DNA from: Flavobacterium sp. LC2016-01
GTDB lineage: Bacteria > Bacteroidota > Bacteroidia > Flavobacteriales > Flavobacteriaceae
DNA length: 64,000 bases
Reading direction: 5' to 3'
NCBI RefSeq assembly: GCF_009711135.1
Contig: NZ_WMIC01000002.1
Span: 186,001-250,000 of the forward strand
Below the pieces are notes generated by a model, which was given only the letters and a program-made list of their open reading frames with translations, searched no databases and had not been told where the DNA came from. Both the position numbers and the translations under genes were made by a program. Of this stretch, positions 35,435 through 44,984 are shown piece by piece (position 1 is the first letter of the stretch; every line of letters begins with the position of its first letter).

Positions 35435-36403
35435 ATGTCAATATTAATATATGCAGAATCTGCAGAAGGAAAATTTAAAAAAGTTGCTTTCGAATTAGCT
35501 TCTTACGCTAAAAAAGTAGCGGAATCATTAGGAACAACGGTTACAGCTTTGACTGTAAATGTTAGCGACGTAAGCGAATTAGGCAAATACGGAGTTGATA
35601 AAGTATTAAAAGTAAACAACGATAAATTAACAGGTTTTACTGCTAAGGCTTACGCCGATGTTATCAAACAAGCTGCTGAAAAAGAAGGCACAAAAGTAGT
35701 TTTACTTTCTTCTACAACAGACAGTATCTATCTTTCATCATTAGTTGCAGTAGCTTTAAATGCTGGTTTTGCTTCAAATGTTGTTGGATTACCTCTTAGT
35801 ACTTCACCTTTTCAAGTAAAAAGAAATGCTTTCTCAAACAAAGCTTTCAATATTACAGAAATCAATACTGATGTAAAAGTTCTTGGTTTAGCTAAAAACT
35901 CTTACGGGATTTTCGAAAGTGCAGGAGCTGCAGCTGCTGAAGATTTTAATCCATCAATTGGAGATAATGACTTTGGTGTAAAAGTAGAATCTGTAGAAAA
36001 AGTAACAGGAAAAGTTTCTATCGCCGATGCTGATATTGTAGTTTCTGGCGGACGCGGATTGAAAGGTCCAGAAAACTGGGGATTAGTTGAAAATTTAGCA
36101 GAAGTTTTAGGCGCTGCAACAGCATGTTCTAAACCAGTTTCTGACTTAGGATGGAGACCTCATAGCGAACACGTAGGACAAACAGGAAAACCAGTTGCAA
36201 CAAACTTATACATTGCAATCGGAATTTCTGGAGCAATCCAGCATATTGCCGGAATCAACTCCTCAAAAGTAAAAGTAGTAATCAACAGCGATCCTGAAGC
36301 TCCTTTCTTTAAAGTTGCTGACTACGGAATTGTGGGTGATGCATTTGAAATTGTACCTCAATTAACTGAGAAATTAAAAGCTTTTAAAGCTCAGCATTCT
36401 TAA
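35435..36403 (+). CDS. etfA: Electron transfer flavoprotein alpha subunit
   Basis: A 322-residue EtfA. The C-terminal FAD domain is clear: [33 protein letters not shown], then [12 protein letters not shown] and [21 protein letters not shown]. It forms the heterodimer with EtfB. The gap from etfB carries AAACTTTAAACTTTAAAC-type short repeats. A rho-independent terminator follows. Confidence 0.97.
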   Translation: MSILIYAESAEGKFKKVAFELASYAKKVAESLGTTVTALTVNVSDVSELGKYGVDKVLKVNNDKLTGFTAKAYADVIKQAAEKEGTKVVLLSSTTDSIYLSSLVAVALNAGFASNVVGLPLSTSPFQVKRNAFSNKAFNITEINTDVKVLGLAKNSYGIFESAGAAAAEDFNPSIGDNDFGVKVESVEKVTGKVSIADADIVVSGGRGLKGPENWGLVENLAEVLGAATACSKPVSDLGWRPHSEHVGQTGKPVATNLYIAIGISGAIQHIAGINSSKVKVVINSDPEAPFFKVADYGIVGDAFEIVPQLTEKLKAFKAQHS

Positions 36404-36424
36404 TTTAAGAATTCTTAATATTAT

Positions 36425-36475
36425 AGCTGCCTAAAAACAAGATAATCGTATCTTTGTTTTAAGGCAGCTTTTTTG
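36425..36475 (+). terminator. Terminator after etfA
   Basis: AGCTGCCT...AACAAGATA pairs with TATCTTTGTT...AGGCAGCT in a long, nearly continuous stem, followed by six T. Confidence 0.85.
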
Positions 36476-36564
36476 TTCCATATTTTTTGATTAAAATTGC
36501 AGCTTTATTTCCCAATCAAAAATAGTATTAAAATGTGGCTTAAGTGCCCTTTTTACAATCATAT

Positions 36565-37188
36565 ATGAGTCTAGTAAAATTATCTATAAAAGGAATTTCA
36601 TACAGTCAAACTCAAAATGGCGCTTATGCCTTAATTTTGAATGAAGTTGATGGCGAAAGAAAATTACCTATCGTAATTGGTGCTTTTGAAGCCCAATCGA
36701 TTGCTATTGCCTTAGAAAAAGAGATTAAACCTCCTCGCCCACTAACACACGATTTATTTAAAAATTTCGCTGAGCGATTTGATATTGTCGTAAAACAAGT
36801 AATTATTCATAAACTTGTTGATGGCGTTTTTTACTCCAGCTTAATCTGTGAAAGAGACAAAATCGAAGAAATTATCGATGCAAGAACCTCTGATGCAATT
36901 GCATTGGCATTGCGTTTCAACGCACCAATTTTTACTTATAAAAACATCTTAGATAAGGCCGGAATTTATCTAAAATCAAATACTGCCGATACAGATCAAG
37001 GTTCTCAGGAAATTGACGATGTACTCTCTAATCCGGAGACTTTTGGTCACGAAGAAGAAACAAATCAATCTGGAGATGTTTACGCAAAACATAGTTTACA
37101 AGAACTGAACGAGCTTTTAGATCAGGCCGTTTCTCAGGAAGATTACGAAAAAGCAGCAAAAATCAGAGACGAAATCTCGAAAAGATAA
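36565..37188 (+). CDS. Bifunctional nuclease family protein with C-terminal UVR motif
   Basis: A 207-residue protein. The N-terminal DUF151/BFN domain (about 1-130) shows ALILNEVDGERKLPIVIGAFEAQSIAIALE and ARTSDAIALALRF. The last 35 residues are a UVR motif (ELLDQAVSQEDYEKAAKIRD), as in UvrB/UvrC and McsA. The start at 36565 (MSLVKLSIKG) is chosen over an upstream GTG. The name comes from a plant homologue with RNase/DNase activity; activity here is inferred from family membership. thyA follows 91 bases downstream. Confidence 0.9.
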   Translation: MSLVKLSIKGISYSQTQNGAYALILNEVDGERKLPIVIGAFEAQSIAIALEKEIKPPRPLTHDLFKNFAERFDIVVKQVIIHKLVDGVFYSSLICERDKIEEIIDARTSDAIALALRFNAPIFTYKNILDKAGIYLKSNTADTDQGSQEIDDVLSNPETFGHEEETNQSGDVYAKHSLQELNELLDQAVSQEDYEKAAKIRDEISKR

Positions 37189-37279
37189 AAATATTGTTTA
37201 ATCATTGATTTGTTTATTCGTTAAATCGATTAAACAAATTCTCAATTAAACAAATCCACGATTAAACGATTAAAAGACG

Positions 37280-38131
37280 ATGAAGCAGTACTTAGATTTA
37301 GTAAAACACGTTTTAGAAAACGGCAATCAAAAAGGAGACAGAACCGGAACCGGAACTAAAAGTGTTTTTGGTTACCAAATGCGTTTTGATTTAAGTGAAG
37401 GTTTCCCAATGGTTACAACAAAAAAACTTCATTTAAAATCAATCATTTACGAATTGCTTTGGTTTTTAAAAGGAGATACAAACATTAAATATCTTCAGGA
37501 AAACGGAGTAAAAATATGGGATGATTGGGCCGATTCTAATGGCGATTTAGGTCCTGTTTACGGTCATCAATGGAGAAATTGGAACAGCGAAGAAATTGAT
37601 CAAATCACTGAATTGATTACAGAGCTGAAAACAAATCCTAACAGCCGACGAATGTTGGTTTCTGCATGGAATCCATCAGTATTGCCAGATACAAAAAAAT
37701 CATTTGAAGAAAATGTAGCCAATAATAAAGCGGCATTACCTCCTTGTCATGCCTTTTTTCAATTTTACGTAGCAGCTCCAGATTTAGAAAAAGGAGAAAC
37801 TAAAGGAAAATTATCATGTCAATTGTACCAAAGAAGTGCTGACATCTTTTTGGGAGTTCCATTTAACATTGCTTCTTACGCATTATTAACGATGATGATC
37901 GCACAGGTTTGTGATCTTGAAGCTGGAGACTTTATCCACACTTTTGGAGATGCACATATTTACAATAATCATTTTGATCAATTGGAATTACAGCTTTCAA
38001 GAGAGCCAAAACCACTGCCAAAAATGATATTAAATCCTGCGATTAAGAACATTTTTGATTTTGATTACAACGACTTCACACTTGTTGATTATGAACCGCA
38101 TCCGGGAATAAAAGGAAGTGTTGCTGTATAA
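37280..38131 (+). CDS. thyA: Thymidylate synthase
   Basis: A 283-residue ThyA. Nucleophile C156 is in [12 protein letters not shown], the phosphate-binding Arg pair in [12 protein letters not shown], and R21 in DRTGTGT. Compared with the 264-residue E. coli enzyme it has two short insertions, at about 136-150 and just after the active site ([11 protein letters not shown]). It makes dTMP from dUMP with methylene-tetrahydrofolate. The dihydrofolate it produces would be recycled by FolA, encoded about 940 bases downstream. Confidence 0.97.
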   Translation: MKQYLDLVKHVLENGNQKGDRTGTGTKSVFGYQMRFDLSEGFPMVTTKKLHLKSIIYELLWFLKGDTNIKYLQENGVKIWDDWADSNGDLGPVYGHQWRNWNSEEIDQITELITELKTNPNSRRMLVSAWNPSVLPDTKKSFEENVANNKAALPPCHAFFQFYVAAPDLEKGETKGKLSCQLYQRSADIFLGVPFNIASYALLTMMIAQVCDLEAGDFIHTFGDAHIYNNHFDQLELQLSREPKPLPKMILNPAIKNIFDFDYNDFTLVDYEPHPGIKGSVAV

Positions 38132-38142
38132 AAAAACATAAA

Positions 38143-38173
38143 AAAAATCCGCTTAGAATTTAAGCGGATTTTT
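38143..38173. terminator. Bidirectional terminator between thyA and the CBM48-like gene
   Basis: AAAAATCCGCTTA pairs perfectly with TAAGCGGATTTTT around a 5-base loop, with A/T tracts on both sides. Confidence 0.88.
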
Positions 38174-38470
38174 TTATACTGCTAAAACGCTGTTTTCGCT
38201 TCCAGCAAAATCATTCCATTTATAAGAATCTGCTTCAGGCTCATTCACATAAACGCCGTCAATTAAATACTTAAACTCATAAATCGCATCTTTTACCAAG
38301 TCGTAAGTTGCTTTAAAAGTTCCGTTTTTTAATTTGCTCAAAGTTCCTTCTTCTGGATTCCAATTATTGAAATCTCCAACTACAGCAGCGGTACTTGCAT
38401 CTTTAGCATCAATAGAAAAAGTAACTTTTACTACTGGTTTTGTTTTGATAAACTGTTTTTTTAAAGACAT
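38174..38470 (-). CDS. Isoamylase N-terminal (CBM48/AMPK-beta-like) domain protein
   Basis: A 98-residue protein made of one early-set carbohydrate-binding domain: VTFSIDAKDASTAAVVGDF, FNNWNPEEGTLSKLKNG and YEFKYLIDGVYVNEPEAD are the family landmarks. There is no catalytic domain and no signal peptide. Stand-alone forms are common in Flavobacteriia and may bind glycogen or regulate its enzymes; their function is not established. The gene is alone. Confidence 0.88.
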   Translation of the reverse strand: MSLKKQFIKTKPVVKVTFSIDAKDASTAAVVGDFNNWNPEEGTLSKLKNGTFKATYDLVKDAIYEFKYLIDGVYVNEPEADSYKWNDFAGSENSVLAV

Positions 38471-38714
38471 AACTATTTAGTTTTTAGATTGATATGTCTA
38501 AGTTACACAAAATCCAGTAAACTTTCGGCATCTCAATATCCGATTTACGACAATAGCAAAAATGCTTATTTATTTTAATCATATCCATAAATTAACCAGC
38601 GATAATTTTTTGATTTCAAATTCTTAACTCATTCATTGGCAAATATTATGAAATCAAAATTCCTTGTTTTCAAAATAAATTTTAACTTTATAACCTCATT
38701 TCATTTAATATCTT

Positions 38715-39053
38715 ATGGAAAAAGAAGTACACGAACAATATGAATATGCCAGGAGAAGACTCAGACAGAAGAAAATTCTTTATTTTCATTTTGTGCTTTT
38801 TCTATTAGGAAGTTTATTTTTATTTGTAGCTAACCGATTTTTTGGTTTTGGAGCAGAATCGAATCAAAACTGGTGTATCTGGGGAATTACGATATGGTTC
38901 TTTTTGTTCATTTTACACTTTATAAAAGTCTATATTACAGACAGATTCATGAATAAAAAATGGGAAAGAGAACAAATTGACAGACTTGTTGCACTGCAGC
39001 AAAAAAGAATCAGTCAATTGGAATCCAAAATAAACGAGGATACTGAAAAATAA
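38715..39053 (+). CDS. 2TM domain-containing membrane protein
   Basis: A 112-residue protein. An Arg/Lys-rich helix (YEYARRRLRQKK) precedes two membrane helices (about 23-42 and 54-74), and a charged coiled-coil tail follows (WEREQIDRLVALQQKRISQLE). This matches the 2TM family of Bacteroidota, sometimes fused to histidine kinases; its function is unknown. The folA gene follows after 18 bases, so the two are probably co-transcribed. Confidence 0.85.
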   Translation: MEKEVHEQYEYARRRLRQKKILYFHFVLFLLGSLFLFVANRFFGFGAESNQNWCIWGITIWFFLFILHFIKVYITDRFMNKKWEREQIDRLVALQQKRISQLESKINEDTEK

Positions 39054-39071
39054 AATTTAGTTTAGAATGCC

Positions 39072-39554
39072 ATGATTATAATGATAGCGGCTGTAGCCGA
39101 AAATAATGCCCTAGGGAAAAACAATGATTTAGTATGGCATTTGCCAAATGATTTTAAAAGATTCAAAGCACTTACAACAAATCATTATATTATTATGGGA
39201 AGAAAAACTTTTGAAAGTTTCCCAAAACCTTTACCTAACAGAACTCATGTAATTATTACACGCCAGAGCAATTATCAGCCTGAAGGCTGTATTGTAGTAG
39301 ACAGCATTGAAAAAGCTATTGCGGTGTGTCCTGAAAATGAGGATTCTTATATTATTGGCGGCGGCGAAATTTACAATCTTGCATTGCCGTTTACTGACAT
39401 TATTGAAGTAACAAGAGTCCATCATACTTTTGATGCTGATACTTTTTTTCCAAAAATAAATGAGAAAGAATGGATGCTTGTTGAGAGCGAAGAAAACTTT
39501 AAAGATGACAAACATCTTTACGACTACACTTACGAAACTTATATCCGTAAATAA
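39072..39554 (+). CDS. folA: Dihydrofolate reductase
   Basis: A 160-residue DHFR. NNALGKNNDLVWHLPNDFKRFK contains the Met20-loop region with the acidic Asp of the active site; IIMGRKTFESFPKPLPNR and YIIGGGEIYNLALP are the NADPH-binding motifs. It reduces dihydrofolate to tetrahydrofolate, which thyA consumes. A second in-frame ATG three codons in is an alternative start. Confidence 0.97.
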   Translation: MIIMIAAVAENNALGKNNDLVWHLPNDFKRFKALTTNHYIIMGRKTFESFPKPLPNRTHVIITRQSNYQPEGCIVVDSIEKAIAVCPENEDSYIIGGGEIYNLALPFTDIIEVTRVHHTFDADTFFPKINEKEWMLVESEENFKDDKHLYDYTYETYIRK

Positions 39555-39584
39555 AAAAACATCCTCTTTTGAAGGATGTTTTTT
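39554..39584 (+). terminator. Terminator after folA
   Basis: AAAAAACATCCT pairs with AGGATGTTTTTT around a 7-base loop. Confidence 0.88.
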
Positions 39585-40134
39585 AAAAACGATTGATTTT
39601 TAGACTGGCTCATTCCAGAAGTAGTTTTGGTAAAAAAAATTCACAAATGTCTAAAACATTTGAATAACTGAATAACATAATTGAGAACGAATCTCAAAAG
39701 CGCCTTTAATAACAAATACCACTAAGATATTAAAGGCAAGAAAATTAAAATTTCCAAAAACAAATTTAATCCTAAGAACGTATTTTGCACTTTAAAAAGA
39801 ATGTTGCTTTATAAGAACAACATTTCAAAACTACTTACAAGAACAAATGAAATTACCAATGCAAAAAAAGTAACCATTTGATTTAAGCTCTATTTTTAAT
39901 CAATCATTAAACTTTCATTATTTTATCTTTGACAAATTTGAACATAAAACCAGCATTGCACAATACCCATTTTTAGTGATTTTTTAAAAATACCCACTTT
40001 TGGTGATGCTCTATGAAAAGTAAAATTGAAGATTCCTAAAGGCTTTAGCCTTTCTTTTAAAACATTTGATTTACAAATTAAAAAAGCCAATTACAGTTAA
40101 GTCAGATTGTATTATATTTGCCTAAATAAAAAAA
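39585..40134. other. Gene-free region with a short direct repeat, upstream of ubiE
   Basis: A 550-base AT-rich stretch with no convincing ORF or RNA gene. It contains two copies of TACCCAYTTTTRGTGAT (39964-39980 and 39991-40007, two differences) and, at its right end, the -7 box TATATTTG (40113-40120) for ubiE. Confidence 0.6.
40113..40120 (+). promoter_or_regulatory. -7 box of the ubiE promoter
   Basis: TATATTTG matches TANNTTTG exactly and lies 14 bases before the ubiE ATG. No clear TTTG -33 box is present. Confidence 0.5.
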
Positions 40135-40866
40135 ATGTCTGAAAAAATAACTCCATATAAAGACTCCTCTTTAGGAAAAAAAGAACAGGTTGCCCAAATG
40201 TTTGACAACATTTCTGGGAACTATGATAACTTGAATCGTGTGATCTCTTTTGGGATCGACGTAAAATGGCGAAAAAAAGTTTTAAAAATAGTTTCTGACA
40301 CTAAACCTAAAATCATACTTGATATCGCAACCGGTACCGGGGATCTTGCTATTTTAATGGCAAAGACAAATGCTGAAAAAATTATTGGTTTAGATATTTC
40401 GGCAGGAATGCTTGAAGTTGGAAAGAAAAAAGTTGAAGAAAAAAAACTGTCTGATACAATTGATTTAGTTTTAGGCGATTCTGAAAATATTCCTTTTGAA
40501 GACAATTATTTTGATGCTATAACTGTTGGTTTTGGTGTTCGAAATTTCGAAAATTTAGAAAAAGGATTTGCTGAAATTTTAAGAGTTTTAAAACCAAATG
40601 GCGTGTTTGTAATTTTAGAAACTTCAGTTCCAGATAAAACTCCATACAAACAAGGATATAAATTTTACAGCAAAAACATTCTCCCAATAATTGGAAAATT
40701 ATTTTCTAAAGATAATGCAGCATATGGATACTTATCTGAATCGGCTGCAGTTTTTCCATACGGAGAAGCATTAAACAATATTTTGAGAAAAATTGGGTTT
40801 ATAGATGTTGTGGCAATGCCTCAAACTTTTGGAGTTGCAACCATTTATTCTGCTTCTAAAAAATAG
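40135..40866 (+). CDS. ubiE: Demethylmenaquinone methyltransferase
   Basis: A 243-residue class I methyltransferase. The SAM motif [16 protein letters not shown] is at about 61-76, and the UbiE/MenG signatures are [17 protein letters not shown] and [24 protein letters not shown]. It methylates demethylmenaquinone in the last step of menaquinone synthesis, the quinone of this group, using SAM. One base separates it from the PorT-like gene. Confidence 0.96.
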   Translation: MSEKITPYKDSSLGKKEQVAQMFDNISGNYDNLNRVISFGIDVKWRKKVLKIVSDTKPKIILDIATGTGDLAILMAKTNAEKIIGLDISAGMLEVGKKKVEEKKLSDTIDLVLGDSENIPFEDNYFDAITVGFGVRNFENLEKGFAEILRVLKPNGVFVILETSVPDKTPYKQGYKFYSKNILPIIGKLFSKDNAAYGYLSESAAVFPYGEALNNILRKIGFIDVVAMPQTFGVATIYSASKK

Positions 40867-40867
40867 T

Positions 40868-41575
40868 ATGAAAAAAACAGTAATCTTACTTTTATTAGTC
40901 TTATCGACAAAAGGATATTCGCAATTTGCTAAAAGTATGTTTAGCAAAGATCCCATTATCAATCTTGAAAACTGGCAAAAACAACGCCTTTACTTTGGGT
41001 ATTATTTGGGCTTCAACAGCTTTGACTTTAAATTTGACTATAAAAATGTTGTGAACCAAGATATTCAGGTTAAAAAAACTACCGGATTTAATGTTGGCGT
41101 AGTAGCAGATTTAAGATTACAGGAATACATAAATCTGCGTTTTGAACCAGGTTTGTACTATACAAAACGCGATTTATATTATCCGAATTTCAGTTCTAAA
41201 AATGATTATTTAAGAGAAGTAAACAGTACTTATATTCATTTTCCGCTGCTTTTAAAATTCTCTTCTCTTCGTACAGGAAACATCCGCCCGTACTTAGTTG
41301 GAGGAATGTCGACTACGCTTAATTTATCAAGCAATTCAAAATCTCAGGACGACAATTCTGAACAAAAATTCAGAGTAAAACCTTGGACAGCAGCTTATGA
41401 AATGGGAGTTGGAATAGACTTTTTTACAGAATATTTCATTTTTTCTCCTTCAATCAGAGGTATGTTTGGCATAACAGATGAATTAATTAGAGACAATGAT
41501 CCAAATAGCCCTTGGACAGGAAACATCGATTCTATGAAATCTAGAGCTATTTTAATAAATTTCACTTTTCACTAA
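40868..41575 (+). CDS. porT: PorT/SprT-like outer membrane protein, probable type IX secretion component
   Basis: A 235-residue protein with a signal peptide (1-18, TKGYSQ) followed by an eight-strand outer-membrane barrel of the porin_PorT type (YFGYYLGFNSFDFKF, RFEPGLYYTKRDLYY, FTEYFIFSPSIRGMFG). PorT (SprT in F. johnsoniae) is needed for type IX secretion. The neighbours ubiE upstream and a TrmH-type methyltransferase downstream fit the usual porT locus of Bacteroidota as I remember it. The start at 40868 gives the signal peptide; a longer frame overlapping ubiE is rejected. Confidence 0.75.
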   Translation: MKKTVILLLLVLSTKGYSQFAKSMFSKDPIINLENWQKQRLYFGYYLGFNSFDFKFDYKNVVNQDIQVKKTTGFNVGVVADLRLQEYINLRFEPGLYYTKRDLYYPNFSSKNDYLREVNSTYIHFPLLLKFSSLRTGNIRPYLVGGMSTTLNLSSNSKSQDDNSEQKFRVKPWTAAYEMGVGIDFFTEYFIFSPSIRGMFGITDELIRDNDPNSPWTGNIDSMKSRAILINFTFH

Positions 41576-41584
41576 AACAAATAC

Positions 41585-42313
41585 CTAACTATTTCGTTTA
41601 AATTCACTAAGAATAATTGCTGTTGCGGTAGCTACATTTAAACTTTCGGTTTTTTGAAGCTCTCCAAAACGAGGAATTGTGAGTCGGCTTGTGACCATTT
41701 TTTCAATTTCTGCCGAAATACCATTGGCTTCATTACCCATAATAATGATGCCGTTTTGAGGCAAATTTGATTTATAGATGTTCTCACCGTCCATAAAAGT
41801 TCCAAAAACTGGCAGTTTTGTTTGAGCGATAAAGTTTTTCAAATCAACATAATTTACGTTTACTCTGGTTATAGATCCCATTGTAGCCTGAACCACTTTT
41901 GGGTTATAAATATCTACAGTTTCTTTAGAGCAAATAATTTGTTTGATACCAAACCAGTCGCAAAGACGCAGTATCGTACCTAAATTTCCAGGATCACGAA
42001 TATCGTCTAAAGCCAAAATCAAACCGGAGTCGCTAATTTTATTTTCGGCAGGGATTTTGAATACAGCCAAACAAGAATTTGGAGTCGACAAAGCACTTAT
42101 TTTTTTTAACTCCTGTTCATTAATAAGAGTACGTTTTGAAGACTGAACTGTTTCAAAATCATTTTGTGTGGTGTATAAATGCTCTAATTCAAAATTGGAT
42201 AGCAACAATTCTTGAATTACTTTTACTCCTTCGGCAAAGAATAATTGATTTGCGAAACGCTGCTTTTTTTGATGTAAGCCTGAGATAAGTTTTATTTGGT
42301 TTTTACTAACCAT
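41585..42313 (-). CDS. TrmH/SpoU family RNA methyltransferase
   Basis: A 242-residue SPOUT methyltransferase. The N-terminal substrate-binding domain (about 1-90) is followed by the knotted catalytic domain with ALDDIRDPGNLGTILRL, IIMGNEANGIS and RFGELQKTESLNVATATAI, the three SpoU motifs. It methylates ribose in rRNA or tRNA; the target cannot be read from the sequence. It converges with the PorT-like gene and diverges from the BamA/TamA-like gene. Confidence 0.93.
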   Translation of the reverse strand: MVSKNQIKLISGLHQKKQRFANQLFFAEGVKVIQELLLSNFELEHLYTTQNDFETVQSSKRTLINEQELKKISALSTPNSCLAVFKIPAENKISDSGLILALDDIRDPGNLGTILRLCDWFGIKQIICSKETVDIYNPKVVQATMGSITRVNVNYVDLKNFIAQTKLPVFGTFMDGENIYKSNLPQNGIIIMGNEANGISAEIEKMVTSRLTIPRFGELQKTESLNVATATAIILSEFKRNS

Positions 42314-42322
42314 AAAATAATG

Positions 42323-42330
42323 TACTTTTG
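42323..42330 (+). promoter_or_regulatory. -7 box of the BamA/TamA-like gene
   Basis: TACTTTTG matches TANNTTTG exactly, 20 bases before the TTG start at 42351. Confidence 0.55.
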
Positions 42331-42350
42331 AATTAAATATTTAAAAACAC

Positions 42351-44924
42351 TTGAAAAATAATTCCACAAAAATAACAGCATTTATTCTAATAGCAACACT
42401 TATTTGTGCTTGTAATGCCGTAAAAAGAGTTCCAGATGGAAAAAACCTTCTTGTAAAAAATAATATTCTTGTAAACGGAAAGTCTTCAAATGACGAAATT
42501 GCCACGAATCAAATGTATCAAAAGCCAAACGGAAAGTTATTAGGCTTTAAACTGCGTTTAAATTTATACAATTTAGCCAATTTAAATCCAGATTCGACTT
42601 ATCAGGCAAAATTTGACAATCATCCCGGGCGATATGAGCGCTGGTCAAAAATACTATCGGCAAAACAAGTTGATCGTCTTGGTCAGTCTTTTATAAACAA
42701 AGGACTGAATGATTTCTTAAAAAATACGGGAGAACCGCCAGTAATTATTGATACCGCGAAAACAAAAAAATCTTTGCTTCGCTTAAAATATTATTATTTA
42801 AATAATGGCTTTTTTAAAGTACAAACTGACTATACTATTGATACTATTGGAATTAAAAAAGCTAAAATAAACTATAATATTACAACTGGACCAGCTTATA
42901 CATTAGATTCTATTAGAACTACGATTTTAACTCCTGCCCTAGATTCACTTTATAATACCAGCAGAGAACCTTCGATTTTAAAATCCGGAAATCAATACAA
43001 AACAACCGATTTTGAAGAAGAAAAAAACCGTATTACGACTTATTTCAGAAACAATGGTGCTTATTATTTTCAGCCTACTTATGTAACTTTTGATATTGAT
43101 ACAATTGGCAAAAAAAACAAAGCCGACGTAAACTTGATTATTAACAATAATAGTATACAAGAGAAAGATTCAAGCAGAACTGAACCTTTCAAACTGTATA
43201 AAATAAGCGACGTTAATATTTACACCGATTATTCGCCTGCAAAAGCTAAAACTAAAATTAACGACAGTGTATCGTACAACAATTTTAACCTGTACAGCTA
43301 TAGCAAACTAAAATACAAGCCAAGAGCTATTACAGATGCTATTTTTATTACTAAAGGAAGTACATTTTCAGACACTAGAACAACACTTTCTTCGCGATAT
43401 TTAAATAATTTAAAGATCTTTAATTATCCTTCTATACAATATGAAGTTGATAAAAGAGATTCGACAGCACAATCTTTAATTGCCAATGTTTATCTAACAC
43501 CAAGAAAAAAATACAGTTTTGGAGCAACGCTTGACGTAACACACTCTAATATTCAGGATTTTGGTATTGGAGCAAGTGTTTCTGAAACTATTCGGAACGT
43601 ATTTAATCGTGCTGAAACGCTGGAAATCTCCGCACGTATGAATATTGGTTCATCAAAAGATATGGCGAATCCAAATAATAATTTCTTCAATGTTTCAGAA
43701 TATGGACTTGATATGAAATTAAATTTCCCAAGAATTCTGATGCCTTTTGGAACTGAAAAAATTATTCCGAAAAGGATGATTCCTTCCACCTCCATATCAA
43801 GCGGTTTTTCGAAGCAGCGAAATATTGGTTTAGATAAAGAAAACTTCACTGGAGGAATTGCATACAATTGGTCTCCAAAACGTCATAATACAGCAAAATT
43901 AGAATTGTTAAATGCGCAGTATGTACGTAATTTAAATCCGAATAACTATTTTAATGTTTACACCTCTTCCTATGATGAATTAAATGGAATTGGTAAAGAT
44001 TATAATATCAACCCTATCAACTGGGGAGATATACCCGAAGAACAAGCTAAAAAAAATCTAACGATCCCACAAGGAACGACCGGGTTTACTGATGATGTAT
44101 TGAATAACAGAACAGCTTTGCTTCCTGGAGATCCTCAATATAGAGATGTAGAAAGTATTGAAGAACGAAGAGTTCGTCTGACTGAAAATGACTTTATTTT
44201 AGCCACAAGTTATACCTTCACCAAAACAACTAAAAAAGATCTTGCCGACAATAATTTCTATCAGTTTAAAACTAAAGTAGAATCGGCTGGAACTTTATTA
44301 TCAGCCATTTCAAACATTGCAAGTTTGCCTAAAAACACAAATGGCAATTATGAAATATTCAATTTAGAGTATTCAGAATACATTAAAACGGAATTCGATT
44401 ATATCAAACACTGGGATTTTGGAAAAGAAAATGTGCTTGCGGTACGAAGCTTCTTTGGTATTGCAATCCCTTTTGGGAACTCAAATTATATTCCGTTTTC
44501 ACGAAGTTATTATTCAGGAGGTTCAAATGACAACCGCGCATGGCAGCCTTACTCGTTAGGTCCGGGAAGTACAGATGCAATGGATGATTTTAATGAGGCC
44601 AATATGAAGATTGCATTTAGTGCCGAATATCGTTTTAAAATTCTTGGCGATGTTAAAGGAGCTGTCTTTGCAGACGCCGGAAATATCTGGAATGTGCTTG
44701 ATAATGTAATTGACGAGAAGGCAAGATTTAACAACTTAAACGATTTAGCTGAAATTGCTTTAGGCTCAGGATTTGGTTTACGTTACGATTTAAGTTTTTT
44801 TGTTGTTCGATTAGATTTAGGCTTCAAGACTTATAATCCGGCACATGACAAGGGAGACAGATGGTTTAAAGAATACAATTTTGGTCACTCGGTTTTAAAT
44901 TTTGGAATAAATTATCCTTTCTAA
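42351..44924 (+). CDS. BamA/TamA family outer membrane lipoprotein
   Basis: An 857-residue protein with a lipoprotein signal (lipobox LICAC, Cys 21), POTRA-like repeats over about 30-400 (LLRLKYYYLNNGFFKVQTDY, NRITTYFRNNGAYYFQPTY) and a C-terminal surface-antigen barrel ending FGINYPF. The start codon appears to be TTG at 42351: it gives the complete lipoprotein signal and no ATG is nearby. It is distinct in being lipidated, unlike BamA itself. It is likely involved in outer-membrane assembly or transport. It belongs to the ubiE-porT-trmH neighbourhood. Confidence 0.88.
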   Translation: MKNNSTKITAFILIATLICACNAVKRVPDGKNLLVKNNILVNGKSSNDEIATNQMYQKPNGKLLGFKLRLNLYNLANLNPDSTYQAKFDNHPGRYERWSKILSAKQVDRLGQSFINKGLNDFLKNTGEPPVIIDTAKTKKSLLRLKYYYLNNGFFKVQTDYTIDTIGIKKAKINYNITTGPAYTLDSIRTTILTPALDSLYNTSREPSILKSGNQYKTTDFEEEKNRITTYFRNNGAYYFQPTYVTFDIDTIGKKNKADVNLIINNNSIQEKDSSRTEPFKLYKISDVNIYTDYSPAKAKTKINDSVSYNNFNLYSYSKLKYKPRAITDAIFITKGSTFSDTRTTLSSRYLNNLKIFNYPSIQYEVDKRDSTAQSLIANVYLTPRKKYSFGATLDVTHSNIQDFGIGASVSETIRNVFNRAETLEISARMNIGSSKDMANPNNNFFNVSEYGLDMKLNFPRILMPFGTEKIIPKRMIPSTSISSGFSKQRNIGLDKENFTGGIAYNWSPKRHNTAKLELLNAQYVRNLNPNNYFNVYTSSYDELNGIGKDYNINPINWGDIPEEQAKKNLTIPQGTTGFTDDVLNNRTALLPGDPQYRDVESIEERRVRLTENDFILATSYTFTKTTKKDLADNNFYQFKTKVESAGTLLSAISNIASLPKNTNGNYEIFNLEYSEYIKTEFDYIKHWDFGKENVLAVRSFFGIAIPFGNSNYIPFSRSYYSGGSNDNRAWQPYSLGPGSTDAMDDFNEANMKIAFSAEYRFKILGDVKGAVFADAGNIWNVLDNVIDEKARFNNLNDLAEIALGSGFGLRYDLSFFVVRLDLGFKTYNPAHDKGDRWFKEYNFGHSVLNFGINYPF

Positions 44925-44984
44925 TGCTAATTAATTCTTATTTTTGCAACCTAAAAACTAAAAACAACTATAAAAAAAATTACA

